DNA of 64,000 nt from Rhizobium sp. S152 (GCF_030380735.1 NZ_JAUDRZ010000025.1:248001-312000), one strand, 5' to 3'; shown: positions 1 to 8,744, counted from the stretch's first letter. Numbers and translations: made by a program. Notes: generated by a model not told the origin, from the letters alone.

Positions 1-169
1 TACAGTGGAAATCTAAGGCGGTGGCCTAGCAAACTGCAGGTGCAAAGCAGTGAATCGGACCACGATCTGTCGCCAGCAGGAGTACACATCTCGATTACCT
101 GAGTGATCAACCAGATAACCAGGCACTCAAGTCTCGTCAAAATCGCGGTAAAAAGCCGAAGGGTAAAAG

Positions 170-301
170 ATGAACGACAAAAATACGGCATGGGCCGATG
201 AGAGTGTCGAATTTTTGGCTGTCAGTTTTGGTTTGGTAGTTGCTGTTCTCACAATGCTCGCTGCGATCCTCTGGACAGCATTGACTTGGCTCTTGTTTTA
301 A
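170..301 (+). CDS. 43-aa single-pass membrane peptide
   Basis: Short ORF starting at ATG 170 and ending at TAA 299-301, preceded by a GAAGGG ribosome-binding site about nine bases upstream. The first ~15 residues are polar and acidic. The rest (from about FLAVSFGLVVAV to the C-terminal TWLLF) is one long hydrophobic segment, so the product should sit in the inner membrane with a short N-terminal tail. No family recognised and no neighbour close enough to suggest a job. It could be chance, but the start signal and clean hydrophobic pattern favour a real gene. Confidence 0.5.
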   Translation: MNDKNTAWADESVEFLAVSFGLVVAVLTMLAAILWTALTWLLF

Positions 302-332
302 TTGCCGTTTCCGCCCTCGGATGCCGCTTCAG

Positions 333-545
333 TCACGCGACCCAGGGGTTGGTCGCTTGCCAGGAATAGCTCCTGGACCACAAGTCGTCATCATGGTCTA
401 AGTTACGTTTGAGCCATTCGTGAAGAATACCCTTTGCAAGAAGGCAAACTTCTTCTGCCGAGCAGATTACAACCGGACCGCCTTCTACGTTCTTGACTGG
501 AGCTCTGGGTGGAGGCAATCTGGCGTCATGCTGGCCTCCTACCAT
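333..545 (-). CDS. possible small hypothetical protein (~70 aa)
   Basis: Open frame on the minus strand with a plausible ATG at 545. The frame stays open further upstream to 599. The predicted product has a protein-like stretch (VKNVEGGPVVICSAEEVCLL) followed by an amphipathic helix and an acidic HDDD patch. No domain is recognised and no strong ribosome-binding site is seen. The rest of 302-705 shows nothing else. It may be a chance ORF in GC-rich DNA. Confidence 0.27.
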   Translation of the reverse strand: MVGGQHDARLPPPRAPVKNVEGGPVVICSAEEVCLLAKGILHEWLKRNLDHDDDLWSRSYSWQATNPWVA

Positions 546-705
546 TTTGCGTTGGGAAAGCGTAATCCTATAGCGGGAACCTAGCCCCGGCCCGGTCACG
601 TCGCGCCCGCCGAGGGCGACGTTCGACGATCAGCATCCGAGCCATCCGTAGCGACATCTATTGCCGGCTGGCCGAAATTGGGCCGCTCACGGCAGGAGGA
701 GCGAC

Positions 706-1101
706 ATGGCGTCTAAGAAATCACGCAAGCCCGCGATCGCGACCGCGCGTTCAGATCACGATCGCCTGACAAAGCTCGCCGAGTCACTCTCGAGCCAAAT
801 CCCGGAGTTGTCCGATGAGCTACTGGCAGAACTCGAGCGGGCGCGCGTAGTCGACGATGCAAAGCTCCCGCAAACCGTCGTCCGGATGGGATCGTCACTT
901 CGATACACCAGCGACCTCGGCGAAGATCGTTCGGTGACGCTCGTCTATCCGGGTGAAGCCGATATTGCCAAAGGCAGGATTTCGATCCTGACACCGATCG
1001 GCGCTGCGCTCATAGGTTTGTCGGCTGGCCAGTCCATCGATTGGAAGGCCCGCGACGGGCGCGCTCATCGGCTAACCGTTCGGGAGGTTTGGCGCGGATA
1101 G
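706..1101 (+). CDS. Rnk/GreA C-terminal domain protein (nucleoside diphosphate kinase regulator-like)
   Basis: A 131-aa protein. The start is placed at ATG 706 (MASKKSRK) because GGCAGGAGG lies just upstream; an earlier in-frame start at 661 has no such signal. The N-terminal part is a short helical region, and the C-terminal ~75 residues match the GreA/GreB C-terminal FKBP-like fold as found in Rnk: VRMGSSLRYTSDLGED, then VTLVYPGEAD, then ISILTPIGAALIGLSAGQ. Rnk-type proteins lack the full GreA coiled coil and bind RNA polymerase near the secondary channel. The exact physiological role here is not known. It appears monocistronic. Confidence 0.8.
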   Translation: MASKKSRKPAIATARSDHDRLTKLAESLSSQIPELSDELLAELERARVVDDAKLPQTVVRMGSSLRYTSDLGEDRSVTLVYPGEADIAKGRISILTPIGAALIGLSAGQSIDWKARDGRAHRLTVREVWRG

Positions 1102-1341
1102 CTGTTTTTCGGCTATCCGGATATTGATGTGGAAACGCGCTTTGTCGACACATCCCCACGTTGAACTGCCAAAATCCGAACTGCTTAGTCCGGCCTCGCC
1201 GGCGCCGAGCGGAACACAATTCCCGGCCTGCGGCGTCGAGGAAGGCGGACGACCGAATGCCCATAAGACGCAAGCGCCCCGTGGACATCGGAATCGCGAC
1301 TGCCTTGCGGCACGTCGGGATGCGGGCGGCGTCAGCCAAAG

Positions 1342-1464
1342 CTTGTCCATGCTGAGCTTGACCAGCGCGTGCTCCAGCAGGCTCGAGTCCTTCAGCGACG
1401 AAGGATTCGACGCGTTCTCGACAGCGGCAAGTCCGATCAAATTGGGATTCAAGTCGATGCCGAG
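1342..1464 (-). pseudogene. possible TnpB/OrfB-like transposase relic
   Basis: In the minus frame reading through 1506-1072, a ~40-residue stretch starts LGIDLNPNLIGLAAVENASN and continues SSLKDSSLLEHALVKL. This resembles the RuvC-I segment (GIDLN..IGLA) of IS200/IS605-type TnpB proteins. After this the frame becomes low-complexity and unrecognisable, so only a small remnant would remain. It abuts a 27-bp tandem repeat. The assignment rests on a short motif and is tentative; the remainder of 1102-1463 holds nothing recognisable. Confidence 0.3.
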
Positions 1465-1517
1465 CGCTCGGCCCTTCAAAGCACGGACCGGCGCTCGGCC
1501 CTTCAAAGCACGGACCG
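1464..1517. repeat. perfect 27-bp tandem duplication (two copies)
   Basis: Two head-to-tail copies of a 27-bp unit beginning GCGCTCGGCCCTTCAAAGC occupy 1464-1490 and 1491-1517, with three further bases matching a third copy. The second copy contains the stop codon of the minus-strand histidine kinase (1503-1505), so the duplication lies exactly at the kinase 3' end. It is a slippage or insertion footprint, possibly linked to the transposase-like relic beside it. Confidence 0.9.
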
Positions 1518-2591
1518 GCGTTCGTCGCTGGTCGCATTTTCTCGCTTAAAGATAATTGTGACGGCAACGCCCTCCCCCGGCGCTGTTTGAACGTCTATCT
1601 CGGCCTTTGCATTCTGCCGCACAGACTGGACGATCATCGCGCTGAGCTTGCCCCGTCGCGGCCAGTCATCTTTATTCGAGAGGCCGACACCATTGTCGGA
1701 GACCAAAACCCTGCAACCTTCGTCATCAACTGTGCAGCGGACTTTTATGTCACCGCCCTCTCGGCCGACGAAAGCGTATTTCAGGGCGTTGGTAAGCAGT
1801 TCATTTATGACAAGCCCGACCGGCATCGCAACATTAACTGAGACGGGCCAAGTGTCGACCTTCATATCGAGCCGGATACCTTCTTCTGCGTGCGCGGCCA
1901 TGACAGAGGAGGCGATCTGGCTGACATAGGTCCCGAGGTCGACGGTCTCCGTTTCGCTGCCATAGAGTGAACGGTAGAGAATTGAAAGAGCTTCGATACG
2001 GCCGGCAAGCCTGTTGAACCGCTCGCGCTCTTCAACGTGCTGGGCGTTGCGGGCTTCCATCCGGATCAATGCCGTGATCATTTGCAGATTGTTTTTTACC
2101 CGATGCTGCAGTTCCTTCAGCAACGTGTCCTTTTCCGTCAACGCGTCAGACAGGGAAGCTCCATCACCGACCCCGCTGCGGACGGACATGGCCAGTAGGC
2201 GAAAGAGCGGTTGACCGCTGTCATCGACGATGGTGTTCGACCAGGCGTCGACGACGTGGCTTCCGTTGTCAGAAACGACCGTGAACACTCCGAGATATTC
2301 TTCACTCTCCAGCAAAGCGTCGGCAAGTTGCAACCCGTCCGAAATGGGCGTCGCGGTGGGTAATACGGACCACGGTTTTCCCTGCAGTTGCTCGCCCAAG
2401 ATCCCCGTCAGGCGCTCAAATTCTATGTTGCCGTAGACGAGATGCTCGTCCTCCCCGAGTTCAGCCACTGCGACCGCGAAAGGAACGTGGTCGAGAAACT
2501 GCCGAAACCGGTCGTCGTCCAGCGCCTGCGCCAGATGAGGAAGGTCGGATACGGTCGCTGGCGTGGGATTCGGTTCTTCTGGATTGGACAT
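1503..2591 (-). CDS. PAS-domain HWE/HisKA_2 sensor histidine kinase
   Basis: A 362-aa soluble kinase. The start is ATG 2591 (MSNPEEPN), with AAGG nine bases upstream; an in-frame TTG at 2600 is less likely. Residues ~35-140 form a PAS sensor domain. The phosphoacceptor region reads LKELQHRVKNNLQMI, typical of HisKA_2/HWE kinases. The ATPase domain carries the N box (INELLTNALKYAF) and G box (VSDNGVGL). There are no membrane segments, so it senses a cytoplasmic signal. It lies 71 bp downstream of a response regulator on the same strand, and the two probably form a two-component pair. HWE kinases in this group often feed the general stress response. Confidence 0.88.
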   Translation of the reverse strand: MSNPEEPNPTPATVSDLPHLAQALDDDRFRQFLDHVPFAVAVAELGEDEHLVYGNIEFERLTGILGEQLQGKPWSVLPTATPISDGLQLADALLESEEYLGVFTVVSDNGSHVVDAWSNTIVDDSGQPLFRLLAMSVRSGVGDGASLSDALTEKDTLLKELQHRVKNNLQMITALIRMEARNAQHVEERERFNRLAGRIEALSILYRSLYGSETETVDLGTYVSQIASSVMAAHAEEGIRLDMKVDTWPVSVNVAMPVGLVINELLTNALKYAFVGREGGDIKVRCTVDDEGCRVLVSDNGVGLSNKDDWPRRGKLSAMIVQSVRQNAKAEIDVQTAPGEGVAVTIIFKRENATSDERRSVL

Positions 2592-2662
2592 CTGCTTCAA
2601 CCTTCATGGCGATAAGGGTCCTTACCATGGCAGTCAAAGCATCCGCCAGAAGTTTCGCGCGG

Positions 2663-3022
2663 CTACGAGGTCAGGCGCGTCAGGGCCTCGATAAGCGGTT
2701 GGTGCGCGTAAGGTTTGGGAAAAAACACGGCGCGCTCGGGCATTTCCCCGACATCCACGCGTCGCTGGCCCGAGGTGATCACGATTTCGACCGGCGGCCA
2801 TCGATCCCTCACGATCCACGCCAGCTTCAACCCATCAAGAGAACCGGGCATGTCTATATCGGTGAAAATCGCCCGGACCGTGGAATCGGTCTCGAGCAAT
2901 CGGAGTGCTTCCTCGGCGTTGCCGGCTTCAATAACACGCAAGTCGCTGTCGCGCAGGTCGTCCGAAACCGTCATTCTGATCAACGGTTCATCTTCGATAA
3001 CGAGAACAGTCGTCTGTGGCAT
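2663..3022 (-). CDS. single-domain CheY-like response regulator
   Basis: A 119-aa receiver-only protein. It shows the acidic pocket (VIEDEP), the phosphoacceptor aspartate in AIFTDIDMPGSLDG, the conserved Ser/Thr at VITSG and the lysine at FFPKPY. There is no output domain, so it acts through protein contact or as a phosphate sink. It is the first gene of an operon with the HWE kinase at 1503-2591. The upstream region has a near-consensus EcfG element (GGAAC-N16-AGTT). Confidence 0.88.
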   Translation of the reverse strand: MPQTTVLVIEDEPLIRMTVSDDLRDSDLRVIEAGNAEEALRLLETDSTVRAIFTDIDMPGSLDGLKLAWIVRDRWPPVEIVITSGQRRVDVGEMPERAVFFPKPYAHQPLIEALTRLTS

Positions 3023-3053
3023 TCCGGCACCGATCTTTTACGCTCGGCCGAAA

Positions 3054-3078
3054 AACTCCGAATTTATCAAGTCGTTCC
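3054..3078 (-). promoter_or_regulatory. weak EcfG-type promoter candidate for the response regulator operon
   Basis: On the minus strand GGAAC (3078-3074) is followed after exactly 16 bases by AGTT (3057-3054). The spacing and the GTT match the alphaproteobacterial general stress sigma consensus, but the first -10 base is A instead of C or G. It lies 32 bp upstream of the regulator start. Confidence 0.35.
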
Positions 3079-3276
3079 GCCTCGCAAAAGCAAAACACTT
3101 CCAGTCATCATTCGACCTGGTCTACCGCCGAAAGACCTAGCCTCACTATCACCGCGACTTGATTGATCCGCGGCCCGGCGGCGCGATTGGCTCGGGGAAG
3201 AGCGCAGTGGTGACGACCACTCGCCACTTGCACAGGTTATCCGCGCGGACAGATAGGTCCTACGTCGCTCGTCTAA

Positions 3277-3301
3277 GGAACCTATCCCGTCAACGTTCGT
3301 T
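3277..3301 (+). promoter_or_regulatory. EcfG-type general stress promoter upstream of the paoABC-like operon
   Basis: GGAAC at 3277-3281 and CGTT at 3298-3301 are separated by exactly 16 bases, a full match to the EcfG consensus GGAAC-N16-17-CGTT. It sits 32 bp before ATG 3334, a fitting promoter distance, and suggests induction of the aldehyde oxidoreductase/catalase operon in the general stress response. The rest of 3079-3333 shows nothing else. Confidence 0.7.
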
Positions 3302-3333
3302 CAACGCCTATCTCCTTTGAAAGGCGCAAAACG

Positions 3334-3858
3334 ATGGACGACGGCTCCCCACACACTGGCCAGGCTCACCGCGACGTCTCATTGACGATCAATGGGAAAA
3401 GACAAGTCGTCCCGATCCCGCCCTGGACCACCCTTCTTGATCTTTTGAGAGGTCCTCTCAAGCTGACCGGCACGAAGAAGGGGTGCGATCACGGCCAGTG
3501 CGGAGCTTGTACTGTTCTCATCGACGGCGAGCGCATCAACAGTTGCCTGAAGTTTGCCGTCACGCTCAAGGGCAGCGAGATCACGACAATCGAAGGCATC
3601 GGAAGCCAGGACCATCTTCATCCCATGCAGGCGGCCTTCGTCGAGCACGACGCCTTTCAATGCGGCTATTGCACGCCAGGCCAAATCTGTTCCGCCATCG
3701 GCCTTTTGACCGAAGGGCATGCGCATAGCCGCGAGGATATCCGCGAACTTATGAGCGGCAACCTCTGTCGATGCGGCGCCTACACGAATATCGCCGATGC
3801 CATCGAGGAGGCACAGCAGGGCTCGGCGTCAGTCTCGTACAAGGAGGCTGCCGAATGA
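3334..3858 (+). CDS. paoA: aldehyde oxidoreductase small (2Fe-2S) subunit, PaoA/YagT-like
   Basis: A 174-aa iron-sulfur subunit of a xanthine dehydrogenase-family enzyme. The N-terminal plant-type ferredoxin domain has its cluster cysteines in GCDHGQCGACTV and SCLKF. The C-terminal helical domain has the second cluster motif CGYCTPGQI...CRCGAYTN. It passes electrons between the molybdenum and FAD subunits. Unlike E. coli PaoA it has no Tat signal, so the complex is probably cytoplasmic. The stop overlaps the next start (ATGA), indicating translational coupling to the FAD subunit. Confidence 0.9.
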   Translation: MDDGSPHTGQAHRDVSLTINGKRQVVPIPPWTTLLDLLRGPLKLTGTKKGCDHGQCGACTVLIDGERINSCLKFAVTLKGSEITTIEGIGSQDHLHPMQAAFVEHDAFQCGYCTPGQICSAIGLLTEGHAHSREDIRELMSGNLCRCGAYTNIADAIEEAQQGSASVSYKEAAE

Positions 3859-4871
3859 GAGGATTCGATTACGTTCGGGCAGAGACCGTCGGCGACGCGG
3901 TAAGGGCGCTTGCGGCCAACCCCACCGCCCAACTTCTGGCCGGGGGCACCAACCTTGTCGATCTGATGAAGTACGATGTCGCGCGACCGTCGGCCCTCAT
4001 CGACATCAACCGGCTGCCGCTCAGGTCAATAGAAGAAGCGGACGGCGGCGGCCTGAGGATCGGCGCCCTCGTAAGCAATTCGGCCATGGCCTATGACGAC
4101 AGAATTCGGGATCGGTTTCCACTGCTCTCCAGCGCGATTTTAGCGGGAGCTTCGCCGCAGTTGCGCAACGCGGCGACTGCGGGCGGAAATCTGGGGCAAC
4201 GTACGAGATGCTACTATTTCTATGATCCTTCAACGCCTTGCAACAAGCGCGAGCCGGGCAGCGGCTGTGCTGCGATCGGCGGCGTAAACCGGATACACGC
4301 GATTCTCGGAGCGAGCTCGTCCTGCATCGCCGTCCATCCCTCCGACATGTGCGTCGCGCTGAGTGCCCTTGGCGCGGTTGTCGAAGTCGAGGGTCCGGAT
4401 GGCGCACGCGACGTCGCGTTTACCGACTTCCATCGCCTGCCGGGCGATAGTCCGGAAAGGGATAACACGCTTCTTCCCGGAGAGATCGTCACGGCAATCC
4501 GCCTTTCCAGCAATCACTTTTCGGATACCAGCAGCTACCTCAAGCTCCGCGACAGGATGTCGTACGCCTTTGCGCTAGTCTCGGTCGCGGCCGCGGTCGA
4601 GGTCAGCGATGGCGTGATCGTAGACGTCCGAGTCGCGCTCGGCGGCGTCGCTCACAAGCCTTGGCGCGACGAACTCGCAGAGAACGAATTCGCCGGCGAG
4701 CCCGCCTCGAAGGACGGATTCGGAAGGCTTGCGGATCGCCTGCTAGTCGGCGCGACCGGACAAGGCGACAACGACTTCAAGATCCCGTTGGCCCGCCGTG
4801 CGATCGTTCGCGCGCTGATGCAGGCGGCGGCAGGAAAGCCACAGGTGCAGTCGATCAAGGCTATCCAATAA
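3855..4871 (+). CDS. paoB: aldehyde oxidoreductase FAD-binding subunit, PaoB/YagS-like
   Basis: A 338-aa subunit starting at ATG 3855 (MRGFDYVRAET), overlapping the paoA stop by four bases. It has the FAD-binding loop AGGTNLVDLM near residue 35 and the CO_dehydrogenase flavoprotein C-terminal domain. A cysteine set in RCYYFYDPSTPCNKR followed by GSGC matches the extra [4Fe-4S] site known from PaoB. It takes electrons from the Fe-S clusters to the final acceptor. An in-frame upstream extension (from 3771) lies inside paoA and is rejected. Confidence 0.9.
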   Translation: MRGFDYVRAETVGDAVRALAANPTAQLLAGGTNLVDLMKYDVARPSALIDINRLPLRSIEEADGGGLRIGALVSNSAMAYDDRIRDRFPLLSSAILAGASPQLRNAATAGGNLGQRTRCYYFYDPSTPCNKREPGSGCAAIGGVNRIHAILGASSSCIAVHPSDMCVALSALGAVVEVEGPDGARDVAFTDFHRLPGDSPERDNTLLPGEIVTAIRLSSNHFSDTSSYLKLRDRMSYAFALVSVAAAVEVSDGVIVDVRVALGGVAHKPWRDELAENEFAGEPASKDGFGRLADRLLVGATGQGDNDFKIPLARRAIVRALMQAAAGKPQVQSIKAIQ

Positions 4872-4887
4872 ACAAGGGGGCGATAAG

Positions 4888-7143
4888 ATGAACACCCTTT
4901 CCAGAAGCGTCGGCAGCCCTGTCTCGCGCGTAGACGGGCCGCTCAAGGTCAGCGGTCAGGCGAAGTACGCCGCGGAGCATTTCGAACCAGGCATGCTTCA
5001 TGGATACGTTGTGCTTTCGACGGTCGCGAAAGGCAAGATCGCGACCATCGATGTCACCGCCGCAGAAGGCTGTCCCGGTGTCGTGCGCGTCTACACCCAT
5101 CTGAACCGACCGAAAGCAGCTTCACGCGACGGCAAATGGCAGGACTCGGTCGCCCCGCCAGGCAGCCCGTTCCGACCGCTTGAGAGCGACGAGATCCAAT
5201 TCGACGGCCAGCCGATCGCGCTCGTCGTAGCCGACACCTTCGAAAATGCGCGCGACGCAGCCGCCCTCGTCGTCGCAACTTACGAAAGCCTCGAAGCACG
5301 CACCGATCTCGCTCAAGAATACCGAAACAGTTACGTCCCGCCCAAGAAACGTTCCGGCATCCCTGCCGCTCCGAAACCTCGTGGAGACGCCGAAAAGGCA
5401 TATTCGGAGGCCGCCTACAAAGTTTCGGCCGATTTCCGGATGGATGGCGAACACCACAACGCGATGGAGCTGTTCGCTTCAACTGTTTTCTGGGAAGCCA
5501 ATGGTCAACTGACCATTCATGACAAGACGCAGGGGCCACAAGCCTCGCGGGACTACATTTGCAACGTCTTCGGCCTCGATGCTGACGACGTCACCGTGAA
5601 GAACGCCTTCGTCGGCGGCGCCTTCGGCTCCGCGTTGCGCCCGAAATACCAGCTTTTCCTGGCCGTGATGGCGAGCATCGACCTGAAGCGATCGATCAAG
5701 GTCGAAATGACGCGACGGGAGATGTTCTACCTGACCTGGAGGCCGTCGACCATCCAGACAGTTTCGCTTGCCGCCGACGAGCATGGCATTCTCCAGGCGG
5801 TCATGCACCATGCCGTTCAGGCGACGTCGACATACGAAGATTATCAGGAAGTCGTCGTGAACTGGTCTGGCCTCGCCTACAAGTGCGACAATGCCAAACT
5901 GACCTACGAGCTCGCCAAACTCGATCTGTCTACACCGGGCGACATGCGCGCGCCGGGGGCTGCGACCGGAGTTGCCGCACTTGAAGTGGCTATGGACGAG
6001 CTTGCCTACGAGGTCGGTATCGATCCTCTGGAACTGCGGATCCGAAACTTCGTGCACCGCGATCAAGACAACGACAAGCAGCTCACCTCTAAAGCGTTGC
6101 ACTCCTGCTACCGGGAAGGCGCCGACGCCTTCGGATGGTCGAAGCGCGACCCGGCACCGCGCTCGATGCGCGAGGGCAACGACCTGGTGGGCTGGGGAAT
6201 GGCTACCGGATTCTGGGATGCGATGCTCATGGCGGCCGAAGCGGAGGTTCGTTATTCGGCGGATGGAAAGGTCACGGTTTCGGCGGCCGCTTCAGATATC
6301 GGAACTGGCACCTACACTATCCTCGCACAGGTCGCGGCCGACGAGTTCGACGTGCCAGTTGACGATGTAACCGTCCTCATCGGGGATTCCACGCTTCCGA
6401 CGACCGGCGTCGCGGGTGGATCGTGGACTGCCGCGTCCTCGGGATCCGCGGTAGACGCCGCGTGCAAGGCCGTTCGCAAGACCCTTCTTTCACAGGCCCA
6501 GGAAATCGAGAGCTCGCCACTCGCCAAGGCTTCGGTAGAAGAGGTCCGAATCCGTGACGGCCGGCTGGTGCTTGATACGAACAGCCAAATTGGCGTGTCT
6601 CTCGCCGATATTCTGGCATCGAAGCAAATGTCTTCCATCAGCGAGGCCGGCAAGGTTGGACCCGATCTAGTGCAGATGATGTCCTTCAAGAGCTATACCC
6701 ACTCTGCCGTCTTCGTTGAGGTGAAAATTGACGAGGAACTGGGCGTCCTCCGCGTGACACGCGTCGTGAGCGCAATCGCTGCCGGGAAGATCCTCAATCC
6801 GAAGACCGCCCGCAGCCAGATTTTAGGCGGCGTGGTGATGGCCTTGGGAATGGCCCTTCATGAAGAGGGAATGATCGACCATCGCACTGGCCGGATCATC
6901 AATCACAACCTGGCAGAATACCACATTCCCGCTCATGCCGACATTGAGCGGATCGACGTGATTTTCGTCGACGAGCACGACGACAAGGTCAGCCCCATCG
7001 GCGTGAAAGGGCTGGGAGAAATCGGTGTGGTAGGTGTCGCTGCTGCCGTTTCCAATGCCGTCTTCCACGCGACCGGCAAGCGCATTCGCGACTTCCCTAT
7101 CACCATCGACAAGATCATCATCGATAAGGACGCACTGCAATGA
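4888..7143 (+). CDS. paoC: aldehyde oxidoreductase molybdopterin-binding subunit, PaoC/YagR-like
   Basis: A 751-aa catalytic subunit preceded by AAGGGGGCGATAAG. It carries the xanthine oxidase-type molybdenum domains: the glycine-rich loop VGGAFGSALRPKYQ near residue 245 and the catalytic glutamate in KGLGEIGVVGVAAAV near the C-terminus. The family oxidises aromatic and aliphatic aldehydes to acids. Maturation normally needs an XdhC/PaoD-type insertion chaperone, and none is encoded in this window. The stop overlaps the following catalase-like start (ATGA). Confidence 0.9.
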   Translation: MNTLSRSVGSPVSRVDGPLKVSGQAKYAAEHFEPGMLHGYVVLSTVAKGKIATIDVTAAEGCPGVVRVYTHLNRPKAASRDGKWQDSVAPPGSPFRPLESDEIQFDGQPIALVVADTFENARDAAALVVATYESLEARTDLAQEYRNSYVPPKKRSGIPAAPKPRGDAEKAYSEAAYKVSADFRMDGEHHNAMELFASTVFWEANGQLTIHDKTQGPQASRDYICNVFGLDADDVTVKNAFVGGAFGSALRPKYQLFLAVMASIDLKRSIKVEMTRREMFYLTWRPSTIQTVSLAADEHGILQAVMHHAVQATSTYEDYQEVVVNWSGLAYKCDNAKLTYELAKLDLSTPGDMRAPGAATGVAALEVAMDELAYEVGIDPLELRIRNFVHRDQDNDKQLTSKALHSCYREGADAFGWSKRDPAPRSMREGNDLVGWGMATGFWDAMLMAAEAEVRYSADGKVTVSAAASDIGTGTYTILAQVAADEFDVPVDDVTVLIGDSTLPTTGVAGGSWTAASSGSAVDAACKAVRKTLLSQAQEIESSPLAKASVEEVRIRDGRLVLDTNSQIGVSLADILASKQMSSISEAGKVGPDLVQMMSFKSYTHSAVFVEVKIDEELGVLRVTRVVSAIAAGKILNPKTARSQILGGVVMALGMALHEEGMIDHRTGRIINHNLAEYHIPAHADIERIDVIFVDEHDDKVSPIGVKGLGEIGVVGVAAAVSNAVFHATGKRIRDFPITIDKIIIDKDALQ

Positions 7144-8252
7144 GATCGGAAATTCCTGCGACTCCGCAGCGCTATCATCCCGACGTCGAAACGATCGAAA
7201 AGGATGAACCGGAAACCGCCCGCAAGCTCGCGGAGACGATGCTTTCCATTAGCCAGAAAACTTACGACGACAGCGGTCACGCAACACGTGCGGTGCATGC
7301 CAAAAGCCACGGGATGCTGGGAGCGCGCGTCGAAGTACTAGACGGTCTCCCGCCGGTCCTGGCTCAGGGGCTTTTCGCCAAGCCCGCGGCCTACGATGCC
7401 GTAATTCGGTTCTCCACTACGCCCGGAGACTTTCTGCATGACAGCGTTTCGACGCCGCGCGGCATGGCGCTGAAGATCATCGGTGTCGAAGGTGAAAGGC
7501 TTCCAGGCTCGGAGGGTTCGCGCTCGCAGGATTTCGTCATGGTGAATGGAAAAGAGTTCAATTCGCCGAGCGCCAAGGCGTTTCTCGTAAACCTCAAAGG
7601 GCTGGCGCTGACGACCGACCGCATGGAGGGCGTCAAGGAAGTAGTGGCGAAGGCCGCGCGCGGCGCCGAAGCCGCGCTTGAGGCTGTCGGCACAGAAAGC
7701 GCCTTGCTCAAGTCACTCGGTGGAAACCCAAAGACCCACATTCTTGGTGACAGCTTTTTCGGACAGCTTCCGCTCCGGTACGGCGACTATATAGCCAAGG
7801 TCGCGATCGTACCTGTGTCCGATAACTTGAGGGCGCTGGCAGATAAGACATTAGATACGTCAGATGATGAGGATGTGATCCGTCATGCGGTTCAGTCCCA
7901 TTTCGGATATCAGGGTGGCGTGTGGCATCTCAAGGTGCAACTCTGTTCCGACATCGCTGACATGCCGGTCGAAGGCGTGTCGCCCTGGGACGAGGGAAAA
8001 AGCTCCTTCGTGACCGTGGCAGTGATCACGGCGGACCCGCAGCCCACGTGGGATGAAAACCGCTCGCGCATGGTTGACGACGGAATGTCTTTCCGTCCTT
8101 GGAACGGTCTTCTGGCGCATCAGCCGCTCGGCAGCATCATGCGCATGCGTAAACTCGCCTACGAGCGGTCCGCGATGTTCAGGTCCGAACGAAATCAGAC
8201 TCCCGTCAGGGATCCGATCGGCTGCCCCTTTGGCCGGCAAGCGGCCGAGTAG
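7140..8252 (+). CDS. catalase-family haem protein (SrpA-like), copy 1
   Basis: A 370-aa protein of the small catalase-related family. Seen: the distal histidine region RAVHAKSHGMLGARVEV, the RFSTTPGD segment, DFVMVNGKEF, and the C-terminal YERSAMFR where the proximal haem ligand region is expected. These proteins lack the C-terminal flavodoxin-like domain of large catalases and can be peroxidases or organic peroxide reductases. Translational overlap with paoC suggests it removes peroxide made by the oxidase. A paralogue lies at 29467-30540. Confidence 0.87.
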   Translation: MRSEIPATPQRYHPDVETIEKDEPETARKLAETMLSISQKTYDDSGHATRAVHAKSHGMLGARVEVLDGLPPVLAQGLFAKPAAYDAVIRFSTTPGDFLHDSVSTPRGMALKIIGVEGERLPGSEGSRSQDFVMVNGKEFNSPSAKAFLVNLKGLALTTDRMEGVKEVVAKAARGAEAALEAVGTESALLKSLGGNPKTHILGDSFFGQLPLRYGDYIAKVAIVPVSDNLRALADKTLDTSDDEDVIRHAVQSHFGYQGGVWHLKVQLCSDIADMPVEGVSPWDEGKSSFVTVAVITADPQPTWDENRSRMVDDGMSFRPWNGLLAHQPLGSIMRMRKLAYERSAMFRSERNQTPVRDPIGCPFGRQAAE

Positions 8253-8300
8253 TTTTGCCGGTCGTCGACGTACCGGAATAGGCGATGAAAGGAAATGGGG

Positions 8301-8744
8301 ATGAAAAGCAAGGAACTAGGAGAGACCGATCCGTGGCGAGAACGCAACTTTGTCGTTGTGCTAGAGGATGGCGATGAAGCCTTCGGAGCCATTACCAGGT
8401 TCGCGGAGAAGCAAAAGCTCGTCGGCGCATCGCTGACAGCGATCGGTGCGTTCCGCAGCGCTACGCTGGGATTTTTCGACTTCAAGACCAAGAGTTACAA
8501 AGAAATTCCCGTCGACTACCAGACCGAAGTGCTGAGCGCCATCGGGGACGTCGCAGTTGGCGACGATGGGAAGGTCAGTCTCCATATGCATGTCGTCCTT
8601 GGAATGGAGGATGGTTCGACTAAGGGCGGCCATTTCATCAAGGGCACCGTGCACCCGACGCTCGAGATCATGGTACGCGAGAGCAGTGTGGGCTTTCGAC
8701 GCAGGAAGCGTGAGGAGCTCGGGATCGCGCTCATAGACGTCTGA
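8301..8744 (+). CDS. PPC (DUF296) domain protein
   Basis: A 147-aa protein. Start ATG 8301 is chosen over ATG 8295 because AAAGGAA is properly spaced from it. The whole length is a PPC/DUF296 domain: LEDGDEAFGAITRFAEKQ, ASLTAIGAFRSATLGFFD, and the metal-type HMHVVLGMEDGSTKGGHF. Plant homologues bind AT-rich DNA; bacterial stand-alone versions form trimers of unknown role. It lies 48 bp downstream of the catalase-like gene and probably belongs to the pao operon. Confidence 0.82.
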   Translation: MKSKELGETDPWRERNFVVVLEDGDEAFGAITRFAEKQKLVGASLTAIGAFRSATLGFFDFKTKSYKEIPVDYQTEVLSAIGDVAVGDDGKVSLHMHVVLGMEDGSTKGGHFIKGTVHPTLEIMVRESSVGFRRRKREELGIALIDV

